Assembly: GCA_940337035.1 (NCBI GenBank)
Contig: CALNHX010002997.1
Span: forward strand, 1-64,000
From: Agriotes lineatus
Lineage: Eukaryota > Arthropoda > Insecta > Coleoptera > Elateridae
Reading direction: 5' to 3'
Length of the DNA stretch: 64,000 bases
The notes under the pieces were generated by a model. That model searched no databases, was not told the origin of the DNA, and saw only the letters and a list, made by a program, of their open reading frames with translations. Positions 54,262 through 64,000 of the stretch are shown here, one piece after another. Every line of letters begins with the position of its first letter. The first letter of the stretch is position 1. A program made the position numbers and the translations under genes.

Positions 54262-56538
54262 CAGTGTGTCCCAGGATTGATGTTACAAGAGGTGAGATAG
54301 ACTAAAAGTGTTTGAATTTTATTGTAAGATTGTGGGATCAGGTCCTGCTTGGTTTTAAAATAATTTTAGAATACTTTCAGTTTTCGAAAAATCGAGTTGG
54401 CCTTGACAGTGAAGCAAAAACTATTTTACTTTCAGGTACTCTACCCTTTTTGCTCATGATACGACAACATTTTACCAAAAACAGTTGTTCAGAATGATAA
54501 ATTATGACCCTATACAAAATTTGAGGAAGATCTACCTCCTTAGATTAAACCGTTAGTTTTAGATTATACAAAATAAATTTTATTTTATTTTCGAGTAAAC
54601 TACTCTTTTTGTTTATAATACGGCAAAATTTTACTAAGAAAAGTTGTTCAGAATGGAAAATTATGGCCCCAACATTTCAGGAAGTTCTATTTACTTAGAT
54701 CAAACCGTCATTTTTAATAAATACTGTGATGAAATAGGTCTAGAAGCTCCACGTTGCGGGCCAATAAATGTTATGATTGCTCGGTTCCTACTATCTGGTG
54801 CCTACTAAATGTAATGATTACTCTTTTGTGTACTTTAAATAAAATTCAATAGGTTAAATTCTGGCTGGTGAAAAGCGAAATGTAATAAATCATTACACAA
54901 ATAACTGGTTGTTTGCCCTTTTTATATTTTATCTATTCTGCAAAACTGATTTGCCTAACTACAAGGCAAGCATGAAACTCAAATCTCATAGGGTTGGGGT
55001 CATAAACGGACTTTGTTTTGTTCGTAAACTCAGTAGTTCGAATGCGCGGTTCTTGGTAGATCAAAAAAATCCCTGATTTGACAAATGACACAAAAAGTTG
55101 CTAGTGGTGACAGCGTATTTGAACGTTCTAAAAGTGAAATTACTGTGCGAAACGCATCAGGTAACTATCCAAATATTCGCGCTTGCAACAATTAGCACTG
55201 TTTTGTTTAAGTGATGACGTAGGAACACCTCGCCTTGCTTGTTTCGTGACGTACAAGAGACGCCAAAACATGCATTTGTTTTTGTTCGCTTGAGTTCTCA
55301 GACGAATTCGCACAATCCACAGACGCTACTCGATTTTTCGAAAAACCGAAGCAAATGGGGCCTCGAGAAAATGCTAATCTACTTCGGAAAGGTTTGACCT
55401 CGGATTTAAATGCTTTTCCGACACTCTATATTAAATTTTCAGGCTTTTTCGTACCTTGTTTGCAGACTTCTAAGCTTCCCGTTGTAAATGCTGCCCGAAT
55501 CTTCTGCTGGAGACGGTCCCCTCGCTGCAGATGCTGTCCGCGACGTTATTGCAGTCCTCCCCGACGTAATGCAGTGCAGGTCTCTGGCTCTGGATTCTTA
55601 CTTTTGCCGGGAACTATTATCGGAAACCCCAGCTGAACGGCAGCCGATGTCCTCGGAGAAGCGATTGGAGAATTTTATATTTTAGTGCTGTGAAACCTTC
55701 ACATAAAAATTAATTCAATTGTTCTCTTTGTTTTTCTAACAAAACAGCATCATGTTGCTAGGTTACTATGATTCTCTTATGTTAAAGGAAATTAATTTTG
55801 GTAAAGAAAGGGTACAAATGGAAGTAAATTTGAGTACTTAAATTATATTTACAGTTTTCTTAAAACTAAATTATTGTCTTTAATCTTATAACTAAATTGT
55901 TCGGTACCGTTACGCACACAAACGTTATTATTTTTATTTTGTCGTTGCTCTGCTTTGCACTATTACACTCTTTTTTTAAAAATGCACTGCTTTTTTGAGT
56001 TCACCATGTTTGTGTCATTATCTTTTCTCTTCTGTTGCTCTTTTGCAATATTTCTATTATATTATCCTATTTAATTTGCCTTTCTGCTTTGCTTACTAAT
56101 TTCACCATCTTTTGCTTTTGACTTAACAAACTACGCTACTTTTATAATGCAGCCAACAACCTTTTGTGTCAAATAGATTTTATAAATTCGTTTGGCTTTA
56201 CATGTGCACAAACCTTATTCGAATTATATTAATTTAGTCACAAACCAATCTAAACCCTTTGAAATTTGCTTTACCTTTGCGTACCTTTCTCGAACTAATT
56301 TAATCTTTCTCGCAACTCATTATCAATGCATTTAATTTAGTTTTAAAGTTTGCAATTAGTAAAAGTTTACCGTATCATAAACGGAAAAGGTAGTTTATCT
56401 GAAAAGAAAATAGTTTTCGCTTCACTGTTAAGGCCAATTTGTTTTTTCAAAAACTGAAAGTATCCCACAATCTTAAAATAAAATTAAAAATTTTTTAGTC
56501 CATCTCACCTCTTGTAACATCAATCCTTAAACACGCTG
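54262..56538. mobile_element. TA-target foldback element, 2.3 kb
   Basis: Ends CAGTGTGTCCCAGGATTGATG and CATCAATCCTTAAACACGCTG, with TA at 54260-54261 and 56539-56540. The arms pair imperfectly for about 200 bp (GTAAGATTGTGGGAT, CAGTGAAGCAAAAACTATTTT). At the left two tandem units share ATTTTAC.AA.AA.AGTTGTTCAGAATG, a motif also in the arms of 45081-45969. The middle (about 54725-56330) is different, with a GC-richer part at 55490-55640 and a T/C-rich part at 55950-56130. It could be an inserted solo LTR, but TG/CA ends cannot be fixed. No transposase. Confidence 0.75.
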
Positions 56539-56540
56539 TA

Positions 56541-57369
56541 TATTGGATTTTTCATTGACTCTAGAATTTGACCCGGCATGCTAAGTCATCCTTAGTCATC
56601 ATAAGCTTCGGCGGTAAAAAATAAAAGTAAGGCATTCCATTGCTCTAAAATTCGGTTAATTACTGCCTGCAAACAAAGCCAACGAGTTTGACTCAATTTT
56701 AACATCTTATGTTGTTCAATATTTGCAAAAATTTTACTGTTTTAAATAAATTATTTTAACTGCGTGCAAAATATTTGCAAATATCTCTACACAACTCCCC
56801 TACAGATATAGGAAGCTCTTTACAAGCTGCTGATGAACATAAATGGAAGAAATGACATACACAGCCTAAAACAAAAATTGATTCTTCTCTTTAAAACGTG
56901 CTTGTACACCACCTACCTCCCATCATAATAATAATTTTAATTTTGTTTTTACCCAAAATTAAATAATTGTATCGTACAAGTGTTCTGCCGACCCACTAGT
57001 AACCTCAACTAAACCTAAAATTCCATCATTTATAGTTTTAGTAGTATTATTATCGGCATTTAGGGTAGGCCTTGGAAAGAAAGATAGATAATCTAGTCAT
57101 GTCTTAACTTAAATCTGTAGGTGAATGTCAAATTGAATTTTGTCTATGAAAAGATCTGTCATTGTGACAGGTAAAAGTTTACACTGTATTAAGTGTACTC
57201 GTATCAAGCAAAAAGGAAAATAATATGGCATTTACACAACAACAACGAGTGTATTAATCATAACAGTCAATAGAAATTGTTCTTATTAAGTGTTTTGTAT
57301 ATTTTTAGGAAAATAGTAAAAGATCAAGATGTAGTTTAGTTCTCTCTGAGTAGTTCATTTGCTTCAATG
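56541..57369. other. Intergenic AT-rich, nothing recognised
   Basis: No supported gene or repeat. Confidence 0.45.
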
Positions 57370-58266
57370 AATGTATCAAGTTATGGCAAACTCAAATTTG
57401 ATCATGGCATTGTGCGAATGAGTTTTTCTTAAACACACGATATAATAACGTGTTACTATTGCCAGCGTTTTAGTAACACTGATGTCAGTAGTTTCATCGA
57501 TTATTAAAGAATAAAAAGTGGCATTTAGTTCACCTTGTAATGATTGAAATTTGCTCTGGCGCAATTAAGTTTACACATGAATGTGTACCTTTTTTTAATT
57601 GCATTTATTATTTTTGGAAATTTGTGAGTCAGGACATACTGCTGGTAACAGTTTAGACAAATGGTCTAATTTTTTTTTTATTTAACTTAATTACATCAGC
57701 AATCAGAATTACAAAAGATTCTATGAGCTAATATTATGAATAATTAATTGTCTTCCAACAGCGCTGCCTCGCAATGTCCTCCACTTAGCGGCCGAGGATA
57801 TTGAATGCATACTGGTGGTTCCTTATTATTCTGATAGATCCCAGGGTCATTTTCGTTTCAATCGCCGAAAGTTTGGCTGTTGTGTTAGTGGTACTGTTGT
57901 AATGTTTGGATGGCCTAATAAAATAAACGGCAAATTATGTTCTGCCAAAAACATAAGCAACCTTAATTCAGCAGATCTAACTTGTGTATTTAACAATTTT
58001 TGCTTTGAGGTGTTAAATGTGGTATCTATTCTAGAAGACATTTTAGCTGCATTGACATTATTCATATACATCACAGAATTACTATGACGCTCTACATGGG
58101 TTATACCTCCTTTTAGTAGTTTCTGACATACTTTACAATATGACTGCTGTTTTGTAGTTGCTTCAAGCCAACTTCCAAATTTGATTTTCGAATGTGCCTT
58201 AAATTTTTGTTGATATCGCTTTTTCTTCCTTTTCTGTGGAACTTCTTCCTCGCTGCTTTTAACTTA
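57370..58266 (-). pseudogene. hAT-family transposase-derived pseudogene (ZBED/SCAND3-like)
   Basis: From 58266 the minus frame reads a lysine-rich start (SSEEEVPQKRKKKRY) and a BED-like zinc finger: FGSWLEATT, YCKVCQKLL, THVERHSNS. Then comes the linker KMSSRIDTTF and the conserved helix RSAELRLLMFLAEHNLPF (to 57847). About 150 bp of unrelated sequence intervene. DHLSKLLPAVCPDSQIS then follows near 57660, and after stops, FYSLIIDETTDISVTKTLAIVTRYY (57530-57450) contains the first catalytic Asp region of the hAT RNase-H fold. The gene ends near 57370, so the C-terminal two thirds, including the dimerisation domain, are missing. Stops near 57825 and 57590. No inverted ends could be assigned. 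Confidence 0.82.
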
Positions 58267-59035
58267 CATTACTCTTACATTAAACCCTTAGACGAGGAGT
58301 GAGCACAGCCCTAGATAGCTCTAATTCACGGCAGAAAATATGGTGTGAATAAGGACGAAGCAGCGATCTTTAGGGTTAAATACAATCTTTAAGGACGCCT
58401 GTCGTTACACACACAACAAAAAACAAATCAGGTATTCAAACAAATCACTACCTACCTTGTAAGCTTCGCACTTTAACCTAAATAAAAAAACAAACCAGCC
58501 AGGTTCATGTAGGGTCGTATCACGAATACACAAATAAAATATAAACCAGTAGCATTAAATAGACTTTTAATATTCAACAATAGTGTAAATAAAGCATAAA
58601 TAAAGCTGCAGAATGAGCAATTAACAAATAACTTAATTTTGAGTCACCCAAATCATAACACACAAATATTATAAGTTATTAACATTCGAGACACACTGTA
58701 GAATACAACAAATTAAAAAGGCTCACTCCAGCAATAACGCGGAATAAAAATTGACATCTGGGTGCCATGCAAACATCCGCTAGTGCTAGATGCATCAAGG
58801 ACGCTTGTGGAAGTAAGTATTAAATACATACAAAATTTCAGTTACCCTAACTGATGAAATACTAACACTTTATCTCTACCGATAAATAAAACAAGCAACC
58901 TGAAAATCAATGCATGTACTATTGCGGAATAAATATTTCACACGGTTTGTTTGTCTCGTGTATGTATGGTTTTTCAAGTGGACTAAAGTTACTGAATTGT
59001 CAGTTGTACAACTGACATTCTGCCAACAAAACTTA
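58267..59035. other. Intergenic, nothing recognised
   Basis: AT-rich, no motif. Confidence 0.45.
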
Positions 59036-59038
59036 AAA

Positions 59039-59140
59039 TGGTGAATTACTTTCTAAGCGAGGCCGAAAAAGGCTTTGCTATCACAAAACTAGAAGCGGGA
59101 TGGTCACTGCAACGTGTGGTCGATTAAGTTGGTTGCGGAA
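59039..59140 (+). pseudogene. Possible Tc1-like transposase N-terminus
   Basis: The frame MVNYFLSEAEKGFAITKLEAG, then WSLQRVVD, a stop and VGCGRSTI, resembles the first helix-turn-helix of Tc1-type transposases (start with SEEE-like helix, GxS turn, GCSRSTV-like recognition helix). It breaks after about 34 codons, and nothing convincing follows although 59385-59440 is Arg-rich. Weak evidence. Confidence 0.3.
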
Positions 59141-60944
59141 GAAGCACCATTTCTTAACATAACCCGAAAAAGCTAGTAATACGACAATAACCCAAACATG
59201 TGAAAAATGATAAGTAGTCAGATACACATTAAGCCACAGTGGATAAAACCAAGTAACCAGATTTAAGTATCGTGCGAAATATTTTTGTCTGAAATAGTAC
59301 TTACGAAACGTAGTTGGAAACACTATCTTGGGATAGTAAGTAGGGTCTTGCCAGCCCCTGCATGGAAATGTTGAATCGGGCCCTGAAGCGAATACGGGCG
59401 GCTGCTGTAGCCGGAGAAAAGTCACGTCGTCACCAAAACTGCTCGCATCTGGACCAAACGCCGTAGAAGTCATTTGCTGTATTCGGCAACAGGATCAAAT
59501 CGCTAGGAACTCGCAATCCTTATTAGCTTGATGCCTGGGAGTCGGTGGCTTGTAGTAAAAGCATGGAAGCAGACCTAATTACCAACAAATTGAAACTCAC
59601 AAGAAAAAACGAAAACTGAACATTTTACCACAACTGGAAATCAGCCTGAACGTGCTTGAAAAGACGCTGCTGTGTCACTTGAAACTTGAGGCTTTTAAAG
59701 CCTGCTAATTAAAACTATGCCAAATCTCTGAAGGTGGCTTCCAAATACATTGTTTCGAGCCTAGCCTCCTTTGTCCACGGCTCGCTATCGAAAAAAACTC
59801 ACACCGAGAAATTCTTTACAGGTGTCAACCTCGAAGGTCGATCGTTCCTTGGGAAAAATCTAATTTACGCAACGCCGAGAGCACGGAAAAACCATATTCG
59901 AAAACAAACTGCCTCGATGAACTATTTAATAACGTAATGCAAATTGAAATGAGGCGTTACCAGTTCTTGACAGACCAGTTTTTTAAATTAAGATTTCATA
60001 TAGTAATGTAAAGCAAATAATTTTTTAAGCGGTTGTGAAAATGTAATAGATTTGAGGCATAATATAACGACGCATAGGGTTTCCACCAATTGTAAGAGAT
60101 CTATTACAATTGTAATAGCCGGAACAACCGTAGCGGTTTTCTTTGGTTTTCTTGGCAGCTACAAGTGCTAGAGTAGACGAAACTAAAGTTTGTTGAGGTG
60201 TGATTCACATGTTTCTTGCTTTTCATGCGTTTTAACAATTTTGCTTTTCCACACACATAATCCTGAGCACAAAAATTACAAAAAAAGTGGTCGACTCCTT
60301 TTTAATTTGGTTGTATCCACAATTTAAATTGATCTTATTGTTCCCATGCCTTTTCCGGGACGTTTACTTTCACGGGACATGTTGGTAAACTACGGAACTG
60401 CCCCACAAAATTCGGGACGAATGGTCACTTTATAATTTAGGGTATCTTACAGCATTCTGCATCAAAACTGCAACTCAATCTAAGAAATTTCGAGAACTAC
60501 AAATAATAATCCTCACTACAGTAATATTTTATAAAACGCTTCAACACAGTCTTTCTCAAATCCCGGTTAGCAGTAAAAACTTGAAGGGTCAACATTAAAT
60601 CAACATTATTTTTGTTAAAATGCGCTTGACAGTTGAAGTGATAAATGTCTCAATTTTAAATGTTTCTTAAAGTTGTTTAGCGCATTTTCAGCGAAATTTA
60701 AAAATTATGTTAACCATGCCTTAGAGTTATTGCTGTAAATTACTACAAAGACTAATGCAGTTGAAACGTTCATCACAAAATGGGTGCTGCATGATTCTAT
60801 ATAATTTATTTATTTTTAAATATTTTATATATTTCTCCTATCAAAACTCAAATGTATTTTTATTTATTTCCTCGATGCCGTTTCTTTTTCATTTGACACG
60901 CATTCATTGACATAATTCTGACTTGTTGTTTTTGCATTATCTAG
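59141..60944. other. Intergenic or intronic, no gene recognised
   Basis: Long frames (59081-59473 minus, 59734-59937 plus) lack motifs. The last part, ending in a pyrimidine-rich TTGTTTTTGCATTATCTAG, is the 3' end of an intron of the FN3 gene. Confidence 0.45.
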
Positions 60945-61130
60945 GTTTCCAGCCAAGCCCTCCACGAAATTTAACAGTAACTGAAATCAGTAATGGATTC
61001 CTGATTATTTGGCAACCACCTATTGAAAGAGACAATTTAATACAGTACTGCGATATCGAATACAAAACAGATGGACCTTACGAAATTTTAAACAAGGGTC
61101 GGATCAGACTGGAAGAAACTTCATATTTAG
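60945..61130 (+). CDS. Internal exon encoding a fibronectin type III domain
   Basis: The acceptor CATTATCTAG and donor TTTAG|GTAATTACT enclose 186 bp. One base of the first codon comes from the previous exon and one base is left at the end, so the exon is phase 1-1, common for extracellular modules. The translation has the FN3 signature: SPPRNLTVTEISNGFLIIWQ (strands A-B with the conserved Pro and Trp), then YCDIEYKTDGPYEIL (strand C with conserved Tyr). It stops before strand E, so the domain is completed by a next exon outside recognisable range. Such domains belong to cell-surface adhesion or receptor proteins of the immunoglobulin superfamily. The exact gene cannot be named from one exon. 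No defects seen: probably the one live host exon here. Confidence 0.8.
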
Positions 61131-61720
61131 GTAATTACTATTTTAGTGTCATACATGTGTTACGGTATTAATTCATCAGATCGACATAGGTCGTATTTAT
61201 TGTCCAAACTCGGGTACAAACTACAGGGTTCGCCGACTTTCCCTAGAAATCGCAGATTTTAATGTGTCGGAGAAGATGACATCGCTCCAGTTACTCGCAC
61301 TTAGCTCAGTCGGGAAGGGGTAGTTCGAAGACTTAAATGGAAAACCGACGGGGTACTTACCCTAAAGCTTGCTTAACAGAAAAGAAATGCCTGAGCGCCA
61401 CTTGGTTCTGATTAGGGATGGCTAACGTGTCTAGAACCAAGAACAATACACGTAGCCTATGTAGAAGTCCTCCAGGTACGTTGCTGAACACCTCAGCCTG
61501 TTGTTTACCAACCCTCCTCCGAGTAGCCGAGTGACCTTGTCGTTAAATCACTTACCTTCAAGGCCACCGTCACTAAAGAATAACAAAAGAACACTGACTG
61601 GCCCAAATCTCGGGGCTCGCTTAATCAAAAGAGCATGCTTTAACTTCACAAAATTAATTACACTTGGCCTTTGCCACACTGAATTAATGATGACCCAGAA
61701 GGGGTTTTAAAATTCATAAA
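61131..61720. other. Probable intron, nothing recognised
   Basis: Follows the FN3 donor site. A 69-codon frame at 61501-61710 has no motif. Confidence 0.45.
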
Positions 61721-61724
61721 AAGA

Positions 61725-62262
61725 ATGAACTGACTTTAACAAGTTTATTATTTAAAAGAACAAATGACAGTTTACACAAATCGGTACATTAAAACAAACA
61801 CCCGGAGGTGAGTTTAAATTTAGTAATACGATATCCTACGTGAATATGAAAGGGGGCCCCACGAAAACCAAAATATATCTTAAGGGCTAGTTACAAAGAC
61901 ACAAAAAAACACAATATTATCCAAAACAAGTGACATAAAATGGACGCCAGGAGTAAAGCCCCTGGTAAACATTAACTGAGACAGATCATAAGTCCTGGCG
62001 GACGTACGCAACGTTTATAAGCACTGACGCACAATAAAATATAAAATCGCAATAGTTTTTTTTCCGACTTAAAAGGGAAAAAAGTTAGTTGAGGCTCTTC
62101 AGATATCGTTTCTAATCGAATCGGCAAAGAGTGCCAACAGTCTCTCCGGAGACCAACTGTATGAAACGAAAATCGGCCCTTCATTAAACAACGTCGAGTT
62201 AAATACACTTCCTCTGCCCACCGCGCATTTTCAAAGACACACAAGAATTAATGTTCACTTCG
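61725..62262 (-). pseudogene. LINE 3' end (CR1/Jockey-like) fragment
   Basis: On the minus strand 62244-61972 reads SFHTVGLRRDCWHSLP then FPFKSEKKLLRFY. This resembles the conserved end of CR1/Jockey-type ORF2 (a WNSLP motif followed by FK..L..). The TGG expected just before the W is altered. Downstream sequence to about 61725 has the low-GC, AATAAA-containing look of a 3' untranslated region, and the fragment is 5'-truncated. Moderate evidence only. Confidence 0.45.
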
Positions 62263-64000
62263 AAGATTCGGGTTTAACTGCACTCGCCATTAACGTGCCC
62301 CAGGGCACTCGAAAGTCTGCACAAAAGTCAAAAAGGATTCACAACTTAATCACCACCAGTTAGCAAAAGCTACCCCCGATTCGCGGCACAAGCTGCGAAC
62401 CGGGGGTGCGAAAAAAAAAAACACCACCTCTAGTTTACTCAAGTGCTGGGTACAGATTCAAATTTCAAATCGAATTCCGCGCAAAGAAGCACAACGGAAG
62501 AAAACTTCGGACTCCAAAACCATAATTTCTATATGTGCGGTTAACTAAGGGCTTATCAAAACTTATTTCACTTGCCCATAGAACGTTCTAGAAGAAATTT
62601 CTTGCTGTTGCAACGAATCCCAGGGTGTCGAATTACAAAGATTATTTTTCAAGAACTTTTAGAAGTTGTTGACAGGAAACAATAAATTTCAAGGCCTAAT
62701 TTCGTTATTGCTTCAGACAAAGTACCTGCTCGAAATTTATTTTCACAGGCCGGAATACAGCGGGCAGTGAGTAAGTTAGAAGGGTTGGAATTTGAAACGA
62801 TCTTATCGCGAAAAGGAGAACAAAGAATGACTTTGCTTATACTTCGGGGAAATAGCAACAACTATGATAAACTACGCGGCCGTTAAATTTAATAACAAGA
62901 AATATGAAGCTACGCTGCCTAAATGTATTGTTGCTGGATGCACACCGTTGTTTCGAATTTAAAAAAAGAACGCTTACGGGACGAATTCTACGGATCGTGA
63001 ACGCATTATTGTTTGGGCCAAAAGGAATTTAAAATGTAGCTTTAAGATCCAGGGTTAAACTTTAGGCAGGGCCGTCTTCAAAAATTCATCAAGACAAAAA
63101 ACCTATTAAAGCGGCATCAACTCAACGTAATTTTGAGCAAAACGAAAGAGGTCGAAAACACTTAACACATGACAGAACGTAATGCACAATAACGAGTTTC
63201 AATACTGCAAATTATTCTCTTAATGAACATTTGCCAACATAAGCCTTTCCATACTGACGTATCAAATTATGAGAAAAGTATTAGTGTTAGTTGTGTTACT
63301 TGTTACTTGACGTCATGAAAAATACCATGAGATAAAAAAAAATGATTTTGAGCAGGCCTTGATATGTGTTATACGTTTGGCAGTACTGAAGTGTATTGTC
63401 AGTCTATGTTAAATTCGAAATTTGCAGGTTAAGTTTTACGTCAGTCTGTGTCCTTTTAATCTTGAATTTGACATAAAGTACCTTTTTTTTCTATAATAAC
63501 TGTCAAAGTGTTAAAATGTTGGTAGATATGTGATTAAAACTCTAGTAAATTGTTATACCTCTTTTGGTAGAACTTCTTCAAAATTATGGTTGTGTCAATT
63601 TTGAATATCAAAGTTTCTTAATTTGAACTCTTGACAAATTTCTTTTTTTAACATGGAATCATCATCATCATCAATAAAATCGGATAAAAAAAGAAAACCA
63701 ACATATATTTTAAATGCAAACATGAAGCAAGCGATATTAAATTATGACATATCTATCAAAATGACAATCATTTTTTTAGTGGAAAAAATAAACTAAAAAT
63801 CTATGTACCAACATTATTAAAACTAGGGACCCTGCAGGAATGCAACTTATCCCCTAAAAAGTTGACCTTGAAAATTATTATAGAAAAAAATTTACTTTAG
63901 GCTGACACTATGTTACGGTATTAAAACAACTTTACGACACCCACCCAAGGTGAGCATCGCACCACGGAATCAGTCCTGGAAAACTGGCACACTTGCCCTG
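62263..64000. other. Intergenic or intronic, dispersed repeat copy
   Basis: No gene recognised. 63352-63425 is an inverted copy of 32462-32545. A CATCAT microsatellite lies at 63658-63676. A 70-codon minus frame at 62649-62861 has no motif. Confidence 0.5.

Noticed and set aside
55355..55685. Overlapping plus-strand frames in the middle of the 54262-56538 element
   Set aside because: GC-richer segment with no motif. The Cys/Arg-rich translation has no regular spacing.
59081..59473. A 130-codon minus-strand frame as a membrane protein
   Set aside because: Hydrophobic runs come from AT-rich codons. No family motif, and it overlaps a possible Tc1 relic on the other strand.

Overview
This is about 64 kb of AT-rich eukaryotic DNA dominated by transposable elements. 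An arthropod, most likely an insect, is suggested by (TTAGG)n-like arrays, a Penelope-like element with a GIY-YIG nuclease, RTE-like LINEs, a FLYWCH/MULE transposase gene, Ty3/gypsy and Ty1/copia relics and very many short TIR elements. There are no operons or bacterial signals. The only part of the window I would call an ordinary host gene is one fibronectin-III exon at 60945-61130 (+), with clean splice sites and phase 1-1.

Layout. 1-8.1 kb: nested non-autonomous hAT-type elements with readable 8-bp target duplications, a GC-rich minisatellite and two foldbacks. 8.6-10.5 kb: a LINE fragment split by a 1.4-kb insertion. 12.67-16.69 kb: a Penelope-like element (minus strand) joined to an inverted partial copy of itself, the whole flanked by a 13-bp duplication. 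17.88-21.68 kb: a nearly full-length RTE-like LINE with an 11-bp duplication. 23.0-24.36 kb: a hAT-type element. 27.6-30.9 kb: a graveyard of copia, Penelope and LINE fragments. 31-33.2 kb: foldbacks and tandem repeats.

33.4-43.77 kb: a 10-kb Ty3/gypsy LTR retrotransposon on the minus strand (gag, protease, RT, RNase H, integrase, no env, two nonsense codons in pol), inserted in the last few bases of a short TIR element. 44.26-51.57 kb: a broken FLYWCH/MULE transposase gene holding two TA-target insertions. The larger one (46163-51323) carries a broken gene of an uncharacterised invertebrate family. That gene is in turn split by a foldback element (47176-49473) whose arms end in telomere-like (TTAGG)n arrays and which contains two further elements. 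Removing each insertion with one target copy restores the reading frame of the interrupted gene, so the order of events can be read. 52.6-58.3 kb: a MITE, a minus-strand LINE, a TA-type foldback and a minus-strand hAT transposase pseudogene. 58.3-64 kb: mostly unassigned, with the FN3 exon and a LINE 3' end.

Almost every coding relic carries frameshifts, stops or lost catalytic residues. Assignments rest on motifs read by eye; no alignments or searches were run.
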